Notes: generated from the sequence alone by a model not told the origin. A DNA stretch of 15,151 nt from JAYRWD01 sp041918255 (GCA_041918255.1 JAYRWD010000005.1:1-15151); one strand, 5' to 3'. Counted from the stretch's first letter, positions 1 to 6,682 are shown. Program-made: numbers and translations.

Positions 1-334
1 AGAACTCTGATATACTACCTGTTACGGTATTAATGACGTTTTGCGTTACTTTTCCTACCTCGTGTGCTCCTTTTTTGAATTCATTTGCAAATAGTTGGTT
101 GGTTGCGTGATAAGCCTGAACGGCGGATTGCTCGATTCGATTGTTAACTGTGTGAAAGGCTGATGGAAGATTATGGGCGGTGCTGACTATCTTCGATTTG
201 GCTCTCTGTGCCTCGTTGGATGCAGCATCCATAACCGTAGTACACGCCTGAGCAGTACTCTGCTCGATTCTGTGTCCTTGTGCTTGAACTTTGTGTAATA
301 CATTTTGTACATGTTGTTCTAGATTTAGTGGCAT
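1..334 (-). CDS. Single-span membrane protein, N-terminal part (gene crosses the window ends)
   Basis: I read this by hand: the ATG complement is at 332-334 and the frame is open through base 2. If the 12-base overlap with the window end is collapsed, it continues at 14985-15151, giving 162 residues. This part holds residues 1-111: polar, glutamine- and alanine-rich and probably helical. It contains an internal duplication, RIEQSTAQA (22-30) and RIEQSAVQA (66-74), also visible in the DNA near 128-139 and 257-269. The single predicted membrane span (about 119-137) lies in the other part. I do not recognise the family. A helical domain with a C-terminal membrane anchor, next to another hydrophobic protein gene, would fit a minor virion membrane protein, but this is inference. 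The gene is transcribed away from the 335-637 intergenic region. Confidence 0.7.
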   Translation of the reverse strand, partial: MPLNLEQHVQNVLHKVQAQGHRIEQSTAQACTTVMDAASNEAQRAKSKIVSTAHNLPSAFHTVNNRIEQSAVQAYHATNQLFANEFKKGAHEVGKVTQNVINTVTGSISEF

Positions 335-399
335 GGTTAGTTTTTCGTTTTAATTTATTAAATTTTATTGTTTTGCCCCCTCTAATTTATGGGCGGCGC

Positions 400-409
400 T
401 GTATATACA
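400..409 (-). promoter_or_regulatory. TATA-like palindrome, candidate promoter of the 334(-) gene
   Basis: TGTATATACA is a perfect 10-base palindrome in the AT-rich intergenic region, 66 bases upstream of the minus-strand start codon at 334. A GGGCGG box (391-396) sits beside it on the gene side. The spacing leaves room for a leader of about 35 bases. This is a sequence match only, and the palindrome gives no direction. Confidence 0.4.
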
Positions 410-570
410 AATTATATTTATTTATTTATTTCTTTTTTATTGGGGTTTCTCACAAAGTATTGGGGAGTTTTTTTTTTTTTTTTTTTATTTTTTTGTGAGT
501 AAGGTTTTTTATTTTTTTTAATTCAATTTTAAAAATTAGCTTTCCAAAAAAAATATACCTCGCGAAGCTG

Positions 571-607
571 CAGATAGTCCAAGCTCTCCACAGTGGTCTA
601 TCTGTGG
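571..607. repeat. Nested inverted repeats beside the TATA box of the 638(+) gene
   Basis: CAGATAG at 571-577 pairs with CTATCTG at 598-604. CCACAG at 588-593 pairs with CTGTGG at 602-607. CCACAGTGG at 588-596 is itself an odd-centred palindrome. The two pairings are mutually exclusive, so the element could switch between hairpins or act as a protein-binding array. It ends directly at the TATA stretch starting at 608. Confidence 0.5.
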
Positions 608-620
608 TATATATATAATA
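608..620 (+). promoter_or_regulatory. TATA box for the 638(+) gene
   Basis: TATATATATAATA ends 18 bases before the ATG at 638. With a typical metazoan TATA-to-start distance of about 30 bases the transcript would begin at or very near the ATG, so the leader must be extremely short or the host's spacing differs. Confidence 0.5.
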
Positions 621-637
621 GGAACATCCCCAAAAAA

Positions 638-949
638 ATGGAGTTAGACGAAGAACCGATCAACCATATTAAGGACTGGCAAAAACATCTCTTTGAGAAC
701 TACGGTAAATACATACAACCACCTTCTAAATACAGTATGACCCCAAAATATATAAAAGTAATAACTAATGGAAAAAAGATTTTTATTAAATACAATCATA
801 AAAGACACTACCAAAGATATTTCAAATTCCAAATTTACAACAATAATAAACTACAAAGAATTGTAATAAATTTATCAAAAACACCTTCATCTCGTACTAA
901 AGATGACTTAAAAAAAATTGCAATGGGTCAATCATTATTTTGTATTTAA
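638..949 (+). CDS. Small basic protein of unknown function
   Basis: 103 residues from the ATG at 638. The frame stays open upstream to a GTG at 593, but that segment runs through the TATA box and inverted repeats, so I prefer the ATG. The product is rich in lysine, asparagine, tyrosine and isoleucine, and is basic after an acidic start (ELDEE). It has no membrane segment, zinc motif or nucleotide-binding loop. It is distinctly more AT-rich than the capsid genes, as often seen for fast-evolving viral accessory genes. The stop codon TAA (947-949) shares its last base with an AATAAA signal. It stands alone on the plus strand, convergent with the capsid gene. A nucleic-acid-binding or regulatory role is possible from charge alone; I do not recognise a family. 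Confidence 0.7.
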   Translation: MELDEEPINHIKDWQKHLFENYGKYIQPPSKYSMTPKYIKVITNGKKIFIKYNHKRHYQRYFKFQIYNNNKLQRIVINLSKTPSSRTKDDLKKIAMGQSLFCI

Positions 950-963
950 ATAAAAACTTTATT
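949..963. terminator. Paired poly(A) signals for converging transcripts
   Basis: AATAAA at 949-954 serves the plus-strand gene ending at 949. TTTATT at 958-963 (AATAAA on the minus strand) lies 33 bases beyond the capsid gene stop at 996. The two hexamers are three bases apart. Confidence 0.75.
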
Positions 964-995
964 TTAAACACCAAAAAACAAACAAATTTAAACAA

Positions 996-2327
996 TTAAT
1001 AACGAAGAATAGATAATTGGCCGCCAGCAGTCTGGAACATTCCAGAGTAGCGCAATCCCCAGACATAGAGAATAGCGTTACCTGATGCTCCCGTCGCTGT
1101 TGCCCGAGGAGTAATAGTGAGTGTCTGGGTGTTATTGTAGTTGTAAGAGCCATAATGCGAGAATTCTCGTAAGGTTCTACCGTAATTCACAGTGTGTGGA
1201 AACGCATATATGGGTACAGCCCCTGTAAACAACACTGGGTTCTGAGCCATCGGAACATGGTGCCGCAAGATCATTCGCTCGATTTGATCATACCACAACG
1301 GAGTGCTGGTACCGTTTCTCAACGACGCAACAGTCCAGTCTATAATACCTGTTGTTGCTTCGGTCCAAAGGTTGGTTGAATTGTATGTCGCCTCATAAGA
1401 ACGAAGAAAGAAAATTAACGCTGCGCACTCTCCCATAATACTAGTCATGACGTAAGGACCGACACTCGCTGCCGCGGTGCAGACTACAGTTTGTTGCCAC
1501 GACTGGATAGTGAAGGTTCGAGTGATTGTTCCCATAGAGGAATAAAGAATCATCAATTTTTCTTTAACTGGACCAGAATAAAGATTACCCCACATGATTA
1601 ATTCGGTACTTTGAAGGGTCACGTCCCCATTAACGTTACTGTTAATCCACGGATTTGTGTTTGGATAGAAACGTAGACGTGGTTGACGAGAAATCGACGG
1701 AAGAAAAGTCTTAGCCTGCATAAGAGGAGAGAAACCGAGATCGAGATAACAATCGGCAGTACTAGAGACGGGAACGGTATCAGTGGCGGAATAAAGATTA
1801 GCAATCGATGTTGCTGTAATGGGGTTACCGACAGTGTTAGAGAGTTTCGAATAGTGGTACTGTTCTTCCATATTTCTCCAAGAATTGTTTAAATACCACA
1901 GTTGTTCAGGAGTAAAAACGACGGAAGGATTGACTCCATCCGTCAGTTCTTGATACTGCGAAAAGAGGAATTCAGAGGGTGGTAATTGGGCGGCATTCAC
2001 TGCGTCTGCATTTGCAAAAGTCATCTTCAGTAAGCCTCCTTTAATTGTATCTGGCGTTCCGCGAGGGATCAAGAAGTCGAAATATCTGCCGTCAGTGGTA
2101 AACAAACCGGACAAGGTCGATGTTGTAGCAACTTTAGAGTACCAAGTCATAAGCGAATAACGCAATAGATCGGAAGGCTTTGTATTGGCTTGAGAACCGT
2201 CTGCCAGCGTAATACGGCCGTCATGGATTAGATGGTTGGTTACATTGTTCTTGAACGAATCGTTCAAGCCGAGGCCAATTCCGGCGTACTCGGACGAGCC
2301 AGAGTTTTCTGTAAAAACTGTAGTCAT
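996..2327 (-). CDS. Putative double-jelly-roll major capsid protein (hexon-like)
   Basis: 443 residues, beta-rich, without signal peptide or membrane span. The composition (many T, N, G, W and Y) and the C-terminal end fit double-jelly-roll capsid proteins of the PRD1/adenovirus lineage. That end has a run of strands with ITPRAT, then ILYVWGLRYSGMF and a final GGQLSILRY. Such C-termini, with a last strand pair after an aromatic-rich strand and a small G-x-L turn, are typical of polinton-like and adinto-like capsid proteins. At 443 residues it is short for hexon-like capsids but within the family range. The putative penton gene lies directly upstream, the usual pairing. The start at 2327 is the first ATG after the preceding stop, behind a 47-base gap with CTATAAC- and CTATACA-like elements, so it may have its own promoter. 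The call rests on pattern and context, not on an alignment. Confidence 0.72.
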   Translation of the reverse strand: MTTVFTENSGSSEYAGIGLGLNDSFKNNVTNHLIHDGRITLADGSQANTKPSDLLRYSLMTWYSKVATTSTLSGLFTTDGRYFDFLIPRGTPDTIKGGLLKMTFANADAVNAAQLPPSEFLFSQYQELTDGVNPSVVFTPEQLWYLNNSWRNMEEQYHYSKLSNTVGNPITATSIANLYSATDTVPVSSTADCYLDLGFSPLMQAKTFLPSISRQPRLRFYPNTNPWINSNVNGDVTLQSTELIMWGNLYSGPVKEKLMILYSSMGTITRTFTIQSWQQTVVCTAAASVGPYVMTSIMGECAALIFFLRSYEATYNSTNLWTEATTGIIDWTVASLRNGTSTPLWYDQIERMILRHHVPMAQNPVLFTGAVPIYAFPHTVNYGRTLREFSHYGSYNYNNTQTLTITPRATATGASGNAILYVWGLRYSGMFQTAGGQLSILRY

Positions 2328-2369
2328 TTTTAAAAAGGGAAGTGTGTATAGGGGTTGAAATAGTTATAG

Positions 2370-2375
2370 TTTATT
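2370..2375 (-). terminator. Poly(A) signal at the penton gene stop
   Basis: On the minus strand the stop TAA (2377-2375) runs straight into ATAAA, so AATAAA overlaps the stop by one base. This would end the zinc-finger/penton transcript before the capsid gene, implying that the capsid gene has its own promoter in 2328-2369. Confidence 0.55.
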
Positions 2376-3205
2376 TAATCATAAATCAGACCAAAAGTAA
2401 TATTCCAAACAACGTTAGACAGCGTGTACGTAATTCCTTTATCGTCTAACAGGCTAATTTTCCATCCCGTCGAGTTCTCGTTCTGTGTGAACGGAGAGTA
2501 ACAACCGGCGATGTTAGTTAGTCCAGTTTCTCTCTGGTAGTCAATGATATCATTGAAATTGCAGTCGATTGGCACTATGAATTGGCCCTGAATGCCTGAA
2601 TCCGTCGTTATGCTCGACGCCCGCCACGGAGTAACCCGGACCACTAGATTAAGGGGACCTAAGGCCGCCAACCCTAATGTAAGAGAGTTTCCTGCGCTCA
2701 GAGTGTAGTTCTTAGCGAGTGCGCCGAATATAAGATAGGAGTATTGGTTAGACAACGTCGCGTCAGGCGCGAACTTAATAATCATGTCTGCTCCGATTCC
2801 TCCAGCGTAAGTAAAGGTAAAGGCCCCTGTGTTGGAATTGTAGGCAACGCTAATAGCAGGGGTATTAGCCGCGAAGTAAGTATTTAAGTCTGTGACTATA
2901 TCAGTGAATGAAACTTCACTGCTTTGTAAATTTAAAGAATAATCATTAGCACCAATGCTATATGCAAAGGTGCAGTAAGAAGTATTTTGATAAGCAAATT
3001 TATTAGGGCACATAAGTGATTCTAAAAAAAGTATTCCTTTGTCAGGAATAGGTGAAAGTGGTTTAACATCTATACTACTAGTGGATAGTGTATTAGAGGT
3101 GCTGGTGCGGTTTGAATATAAATAACTATCAGAAGAAAAGTTAAGTAATTGATAATCTTTAACTTCATTCAGATTCACTGTAACTACTGTCTTCAGAGTT
3201 TCCAT
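2375..3205 (-). CDS. Putative penton / minor capsid protein
   Basis: 276 residues, predicted almost entirely beta-strand, rich in S, T, N, L and I. It has no membrane span, catalytic motif or zinc ligand cluster. A single-jelly-roll protein of about this size directly beside the major capsid gene is the standard arrangement in polintons, polinton-like viruses and virophages. Repeated strands (about 60-160) and a C-terminal strand-rich end are compatible with a jelly roll. The start at 3205 overlaps the end of the upstream zinc-finger gene by 41 bases in another frame, suggesting co-expression from one transcript. I assign it by size, composition and neighbourhood; no diagnostic motif is visible. 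An alternative is another beta-rich minor capsid or cement protein. Confidence 0.6.
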   Translation of the reverse strand: METLKTVVTVNLNEVKDYQLLNFSSDSYLYSNRTSTSNTLSTSSIDVKPLSPIPDKGILFLESLMCPNKFAYQNTSYCTFAYSIGANDYSLNLQSSEVSFTDIVTDLNTYFAANTPAISVAYNSNTGAFTFTYAGGIGADMIIKFAPDATLSNQYSYLIFGALAKNYTLSAGNSLTLGLAALGPLNLVVRVTPWRASSITTDSGIQGQFIVPIDCNFNDIIDYQRETGLTNIAGCYSPFTQNENSTGWKISLLDDKGITYTLSNVVWNITFGLIYD

Positions 3206-3974
3206 TGTCTTTGTTTACAGTTTGTGGTTGTATTGTGGGCGGGGTTTGTAAATTATTTGTAAATATTTGTGAGTTATTTTGGTTGTTACCAAAACGACAT
3301 TGTGTCCACATGAACAAAGGTACTGCAACTAATATAATTTTCGGATCAATTGATTCGAGTTGTTCTGTTTGTTCTGTTAATACTCTATCTAGGGCCGCGT
3401 TCCACGCAGGGATGTCTATGACTTTTTGTTTAAATCCGGGCGCGTTAGTACTCGTCTCTATCATGTCTAAAACACAATGTGCTCCGATTGTGGCTATATT
3501 TTTGGGGTGAAAGGGATCGTCGTGGTCACCGAACATGGACTCCTCACATTCGGAAGCGTAGGTATCGCTGTTCATCTCTTCTTCATCCCCATCGTCGTCA
3601 ACCATTATCACTTTTCGTTTCTGCGAGACAGGTTCTTCCTCGGAGTCGCTGCTAACTTCGATGTCAGTCAGTTGGTCTTCATCTGCGGCGTCCGCTTTTT
3701 TGTTAGCATAGTACTCTCTAAGCGCTTTACTCTGGTCATCGTTAGTAAAATTTAGAACCCTTCCACGCATGTTGGACTCTTCTACTGATTCTGTAGTTCT
3801 GCCTCGCTTGCCCAGAGAGGGTGGAAGAACTTTTTTCAAGGTTGGTTTTTTTTTGGCGTTAACCATTTTTTTGTGTTTAAAACAATATTCTCCTTCCTTT
3901 GGAAATATATTGCATTGTTCGCCCTTTTTATTCTTTCTAGTGTCTTTCGGATATACATAGGAACATTGTGCCAT
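3165..3974 (-). CDS. Zinc-finger/acidic protein with SUMO-interaction-like motifs
   Basis: 269 residues. N-terminus: C4-x16-C21-x9-C31-x2-H34, a compact zinc-binding pattern of the kind seen in many large DNA virus proteins. Next comes a lysine/arginine stretch (about 41-60, with KKKPTLKK and GKRGR) resembling a nuclear localisation signal. Then a long acidic region (about 97-150) contains two hydrophobic-core-plus-acid motifs, DIEVSSDSEEE (104-114) and VIMVDDDGDEEE (122-133), matching SUMO-interaction consensus. A hydrophobic patch (212-223) and a serine/acid tail follow. It is probably a nuclear regulator or virion-associated DNA-binding protein. Its start codon overlaps that of the divergent 3973(+) gene within one CATG, and its 3' end overlaps the penton gene. 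If translation began at M37 the zinc motif would be lost, so I keep the first ATG. Confidence 0.7.
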   Translation of the reverse strand: MAQCSYVYPKDTRKNKKGEQCNIFPKEGEYCFKHKKMVNAKKKPTLKKVLPPSLGKRGRTTESVEESNMRGRVLNFTNDDQSKALREYYANKKADAADEDQLTDIEVSSDSEEEPVSQKRKVIMVDDDGDEEEMNSDTYASECEESMFGDHDDPFHPKNIATIGAHCVLDMIETSTNAPGFKQKVIDIPAWNAALDRVLTEQTEQLESIDPKIILVAVPLFMWTQCRFGNNQNNSQIFTNNLQTPPTIQPQTVNKDNGNSEDSSYSESE

Positions 3975-3975
3975 G
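3972..3975. other. CATG shared by two divergent start codons
   Basis: Minus-strand ATG (3974-3972) and plus-strand ATG (3973-3975) overlap by two bases in CATG. Promoters for each gene must therefore lie in the other's coding region; a TATA-like GGATATACATAG lies near 3948-3959 for the plus gene. An alternative plus start at 3997 (M9) would separate them. Confidence 0.6.
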
Positions 3976-4254
3976 AATACTCGTCAGAAAGCAGGTATGC
4001 TGATTTTGTGTACTGCTTTAATAATTGCGTTGGGGTTGAGTGGAGTCTGTATTTATAAAATAGCCGTTTCTCCCGCCGGAGAAAATATTTACACCCTCAT
4101 ACTCACAAACATCGTCACCGGACTTATAACTGTTTTAATACCGTCGCCGCTAAATCATGGGAAAGGAGTTACAAAAGAACCCCAAATCCAGCCACCATCA
4201 CCTGTGGAAGAAATTGACCATGAAAGAAACCTTATTGATCCTCCGGAAAGATAG
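3973..4254 (+). CDS. Small two-span membrane protein
   Basis: 93 residues. It has two hydrophobic helices, about 9-30 (LILCTALIIALGLSGVC) and about 40-57 (YTLILTNIVTGLITVLI), then a polar proline- and acid-rich tail of some 35 residues (SPVEEIDHERN). No signal-peptide cleavage site is obvious, so it is probably a hairpin integral membrane protein with both ends on the same side. Small hydrophobic proteins are common in tectivirus-like and polinton-like virions with an internal membrane and also act as viroporins; neither role can be shown here. The last 98 bases overlap the next gene in a different frame. The start could be 3973 or 3997; both keep the membrane segments. I do not recognise a family. 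Confidence 0.65.
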   Translation: MNTRQKAGMLILCTALIIALGLSGVCIYKIAVSPAGENIYTLILTNIVTGLITVLIPSPLNHGKGVTKEPQIQPPSPVEEIDHERNLIDPPER

Positions 4255-4399
4255 AAAGGCTATCATCAAACACATACAAGAGAACTTGGCTTCGGTTAAA
4301 GAACGGTTCTCAGCAGAACTACCTTCTGTAATTCAATTAATCCCCGGAGAGTTAACCGAGGAAGAACGACTTGTTTTTAACCAATTAGAACTTCAATAA
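4157..4399 (+). CDS. Small helical protein overlapping the membrane protein gene
   Basis: 80 residues. Charged and predicted mostly helical, with a lysine/histidine-rich N-terminus, a middle segment with heptad-like spacing (about 26-52: LLILRKDRK, IIKHIQENLASVKERF) and an acidic C-terminus (GELTEEERLVFNQLELQ). The first 98 bases are read in a different frame from the end of the membrane protein gene. Beyond 4254 it is the only open frame, and its stop lies exactly inside an AATAAA signal (CAATAAA, stop 4397-4399) as in two other genes here; both points support it as real. It is probably translated from the same mRNA as the membrane protein by leaky scanning or reinitiation. Function unknown. 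Confidence 0.6.
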   Translation: MGKELQKNPKSSHHHLWKKLTMKETLLILRKDRKAIIKHIQENLASVKERFSAELPSVIQLIPGELTEEERLVFNQLELQ

Positions 4400-4407
4400 A
4401 CTTTATT
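4395..4407. terminator. Poly(A) signal, AATAAACTTTATT element
   Basis: AATAAA (4395-4400) contains the TAA stop of the 80-residue gene. TTTATT (4402-4407) follows one base later although no minus-strand gene ends here. The 15-mer CAATAAACTTTATTT (4394-4408) is identical to the one at 10412-10426. Confidence 0.65.
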
Positions 4408-4430
4408 TTTCACTTACATATTACTACTTA

Positions 4431-5192
4431 ATGCCTTACGCAACATGGACAAACCCTAAGACGGGTATAACTTATAGATATTTTTCTAAACCGAACCATG
4501 GTAGAGAGGGACACAAAATTTTAGGAAAGCGATTAGGAGAGGTCGTGGACCAAATAGCAAAAGATATTGAAACGAAATACGAAGTTCCTGCCGACAGAGT
4601 TCAGATTAGAGTGAAGGGAATTCGTATAATTCGCCCGCAAACTCTAGCAAAAATGAAACAACGAGGAAGAGAATTGATGGCACAATATGGCCCTAATGGT
4701 CAAAATGTGCTTCATAGATTTCAACGAGGTCAAATTTCAACCAGTCAAATCAGAAATGCTGCTTTAGCAAGACGAAGAAAAGCCATGAAGCGAATGGAAG
4801 CGTGGAAAGGTCGCGAAGCGGCCTTGCGTTATGGTACTAAAAGTATTCGTCGAGGTGTTGGTGCCGTAACTGGTGACTCGTGGTTTAGAAGAAGAAAACA
4901 ACCGGAGAACATTTATGATCTGGGTCCCGGCATCAGCGCCCCTCTTATGACTCAAGCCGAAATGACTGCCGCGTACCCTAAAATATATTCTCCTTCGCCG
5001 TATCCCACTAAATGGCAAAAATTTACTGGAGGCACTAGAAAGGCACCAGCACTAGTAGAAGAAAAGTATAGTGATATTATGCCTTACGTTGAATATCCTG
5101 CACTTCCAGAGGAAATCAGCAATCGCAGAGAAAGGGTAACAAGTAATTACAATACAAGATCAAGAAGAAATAAACCTTACAACCTAATGTAA
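4431..5192 (+). CDS. Basic, core-like virion protein (putative)
   Basis: 253 residues. The N-terminal 60 residues look folded (YATWTNPKTGITYRYF, then a helix KILGKRLGEVVDQIAKDIE). A strongly basic helical middle follows (about 65-160: RRRKAMKRMEAWKGR, RRGVGAVTG, WFRRRKQ), and then a proline/tyrosine-rich tail ending in YNTRSRRNKPYNLM. The net charge is highly positive, as in adenovirus core proteins or minor capsid proteins that bind packaged DNA. A genome-condensing or DNA-anchoring role is inferred from charge and from its place among virion genes. It begins only 31 bases after the previous stop and poly(A) signal, with AT-rich sequence between, so it probably has its own promoter. An alternative is a non-virion nucleic-acid-binding protein. 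Confidence 0.65.
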   Translation: MPYATWTNPKTGITYRYFSKPNHGREGHKILGKRLGEVVDQIAKDIETKYEVPADRVQIRVKGIRIIRPQTLAKMKQRGRELMAQYGPNGQNVLHRFQRGQISTSQIRNAALARRRKAMKRMEAWKGREAALRYGTKSIRRGVGAVTGDSWFRRRKQPENIYDLGPGISAPLMTQAEMTAAYPKIYSPSPYPTKWQKFTGGTRKAPALVEEKYSDIMPYVEYPALPEEISNRRERVTSNYNTRSRRNKPYNLM

Positions 5193-5196
5193 AGGA

Positions 5197-5248
5197 AAGT
5201 TTTTTTAAAAAAAAACTTACTTACTTTAACTAATAAACTTCTTTTATT
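5197..5248. terminator. AT hairpin and paired poly(A) signals between converging genes
   Basis: A near-perfect inverted repeat at 5197-5218 (AAGTTTTTTT opposite AAAAAAACTT) follows the basic protein gene. AATAAA at 5232-5237 serves that gene. TTTATT at 5243-5248 serves the minus-strand ATPase gene and overlaps its stop codon by one base. Confidence 0.6.
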
Positions 5249-6168
5249 TAAAAATCCTTTTTGATTGCATCACACAACCAAACTTTTTTATTTTGAAACG
5301 GCTTTTTCAAGCCAACAAGAAAAGTATAAGGCTTTTGAAAATGAACTGCTGCCTTATCCAAGAAGAGATTGAGGGAGGTGCTCATATTTTGGTTATTATG
5401 AAACGTCTTCAACTCTTCTTGCTTTGGAGCAATCAATACAAAAGCGTGACAGTTATCTCTCACAATCGTGGAGAAAGTATTCCATCTCTGACACTGCAGC
5501 ATCATGTAAGTGTTGGTTTTGCGAATTTTAGTGGCCCAAGTCGATATAGGAGAGACGTCTTTACCATTGACGTTCTGAAGATTAGCAAACGTCCCGGTCG
5601 GATCGTCTACTATCAACACACAGGGCTTAGCCACGCCTCCATCTTTCTGAGCCATTATCTGCTCGTTTTTTCTTTTCTTGAACCATTGTTCCAAATCCTT
5701 TTCAATGGTGCTATTATTGTTGAAAACCATGCCTGGAGGAAGCCAATTGTAGTCGTTGTTTAAATTGGCGGAGGTGGAGAACACATAGACTCCGAACATG
5801 TTTTTCTTTTGTACGAGAGCCATGGCTATTGCTCTGACAAGGAAAGTCTTTCCAGAATCCGTTGGACCGGAGAAGATGTATGTCCCGGGCTCTCCAAACA
5901 TCTCCACGTAGTTTTCCATTTCTTTTGACAAAGGTTTTTCAGTTGGTAACACCTCTTCTTCGCTCTCGCTCAACTCCGCGAACTCTTCAGGTGGTTGAGC
6001 AAGGGGTTCTAAATCTAAATTTTCATCATCATCATTCAAAAAAGAGAAAATGGATGTAAAGGAAAGTTTATTATCATTATTTGGAACAATAGGTTCCTTT
6101 TCTTTTTTAATTTTCTTATTCAAGCCCGAACATTTGTTGGACTTGTTGACTTGCATTGTTCGACTCAT
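5248..6168 (-). CDS. A32/FtsK-HerA-type genome-packaging ATPase
   Basis: About 306 residues from the Met at 6168. Motifs in order: Walker A GPTDSGKT (about residues 101-108) after GTYIFS; Walker B VLIVDDPTG; then LQCQRWNTFSTIVRDNCHAFVLIAP. That last segment matches the glutamine sensor plus 'IR-x-N' segment of A32-like packaging ATPases of NCLDVs, polintons and virophages. The enzyme would drive DNA into preformed capsids. The N-terminal 90 residues are charged: a lysine-rich patch, then an acidic linker (FLNDDDENLDLEP, SESEEE). The frame is open up to 6261, but those 31 codons lie wholly inside the Rep gene and look like a shadow. Met at 6168 or 6156 (A at -3) is likelier, which still overlaps the Rep gene by about 40-50 bases. 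The stop overlaps a minus-strand poly(A) signal. Confidence 0.85.
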   Translation of the reverse strand: MSRTMQVNKSNKCSGLNKKIKKEKEPIVPNNDNKLSFTSIFSFLNDDDENLDLEPLAQPPEEFAELSESEEEVLPTEKPLSKEMENYVEMFGEPGTYIFSGPTDSGKTFLVRAIAMALVQKKNMFGVYVFSTSANLNNDYNWLPPGMVFNNNSTIEKDLEQWFKKRKNEQIMAQKDGGVAKPCVLIVDDPTGTFANLQNVNGKDVSPISTWATKIRKTNTYMMLQCQRWNTFSTIVRDNCHAFVLIAPKQEELKTFHNNQNMSTSLNLFLDKAAVHFQKPYTFLVGLKKPFQNKKVWLCDAIKKDF

Positions 6169-6682
6169 TTGTCGGTAACTCAGGTAGTTGGGTGTGCTGT
6201 GGAGCGCGACGAAAATATTTCTGAAAGTATGGGGGATATTTTCTGTCAAATTCGTAGGCATAGAGTTGAGGATTTACCTTCACGTAATCAAAATGAATAT
6301 GTGCTTCTTTTACAGCAACTTCCCCAACAACCCTTGATAATGCATTTTTAACTCTATTTATATTTACTTGGTAAGAATAGGCACCTTCTTTTTTCTGCCA
6401 GCACCAGACAAAGTACACATGGGTGTGTAATCCGTTTTCTCTTTCTACCGAAACGTTGGTCAAGTCTTCTAACAAAACCAAACCTGCTTCTAGAGCACTT
6501 ATACTGGATCTAAATTTTTTTGAAATTATAATTGCAAATTTTTGTTGAGTAAGTAATATTTGAAAATTCTTTATTAATTTCTCCTTATCCTCTCTGGACC
6601 CTGAATTTGGATTACAGGTTCCCATGAAAGCAGCCCATTTTACTTGGGTGCTGGGTTCCCCCAAAACAAGGGTTCTAGACAT
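6116..6682 (-). CDS. HUH-type replication endonuclease (Rep-like), no helicase domain
   Basis: 188 residues. Candidate rolling-circle motifs in order: motif I around FMGTCNP (19-25); motif II H86-T-H88 in GLHTHVYFVW, where two histidines flanked by strands are the metal-binding HUH signature; and motif III Y152-x-x-K155 (YFQKYF) with a candidate nicking tyrosine and lysine. The 188-residue size fits a lone nuclease domain with no Walker motifs. Spacing between motifs II and III (64 residues) is longer than in most CRESS Reps, and motif I is degenerate, so the call is tentative. It would nick at an origin and prime host-polymerase synthesis, with unwinding by the 897-residue helicase encoded at 11832. 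The gene overlaps the upstream acidic gene by 43 bases and the ATPase gene downstream. Confidence 0.55.
   Translation of the reverse strand: MSRTLVLGEPSTQVKWAAFMGTCNPNSGSREDKEKLIKNFQILLTQQKFAIIISKKFRSSISALEAGLVLLEDLTNVSVERENGLHTHVYFVWCWQKKEGAYSYQVNINRVKNALSRVVGEVAVKEAHIHFDYVKVNPQLYAYEFDRKYPPYFQKYFRRAPQHTQLPELPTNESNNASQQVQQMFGLE

Larger units (their letters stand above)
335..637. other. AT-rich intergenic control region, candidate replication origin 1
   Basis: About 300 bases without a convincing gene separate divergent start codons at 334(-) and 638(+). It holds a T tract around 468-486, the direct repeat TATTGGGG at 438-445 and 458-465 (20-base spacing), and the inverted pair CTCACAAA (449-456) / TTTGTGAG (492-499) flanking the T tract. 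Nested inverted repeats lie at 571-607: CAGATAG/CTATCTG, CCACAG/CTGTGG, and the palindrome CCACAGTGG at 588-596. TATA-like boxes face both ways. The layout resembles the shared promoter/origin regions of small circular DNA viruses; the origin role is inferred. Confidence 0.45.

Noticed and set aside
280..498. 72-residue plus-strand frame near the left end
   Set aside because: It is antisense to the junction-spanning gene and then runs through AT-rich and poly-T sequence, giving a phenylalanine run. Not coding-like.
593..637. GTG-initiated extension of the small basic protein
   Set aside because: It would translate through the TATA box and inverted repeats; a GTG start is unlikely in a eukaryotic host when an ATG follows at 638.
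5293..5763. 156-residue plus-strand frame
   Set aside because: Antisense to the packaging ATPase core, whose Walker B and glutamine-sensor motifs are intact on the other strand.
6169..6261. N-terminal extension of the packaging ATPase frame
   Set aside because: It lies wholly within the Rep gene in another frame, has no family features and a weak start context. Met at 6168 or 6156 is likelier.
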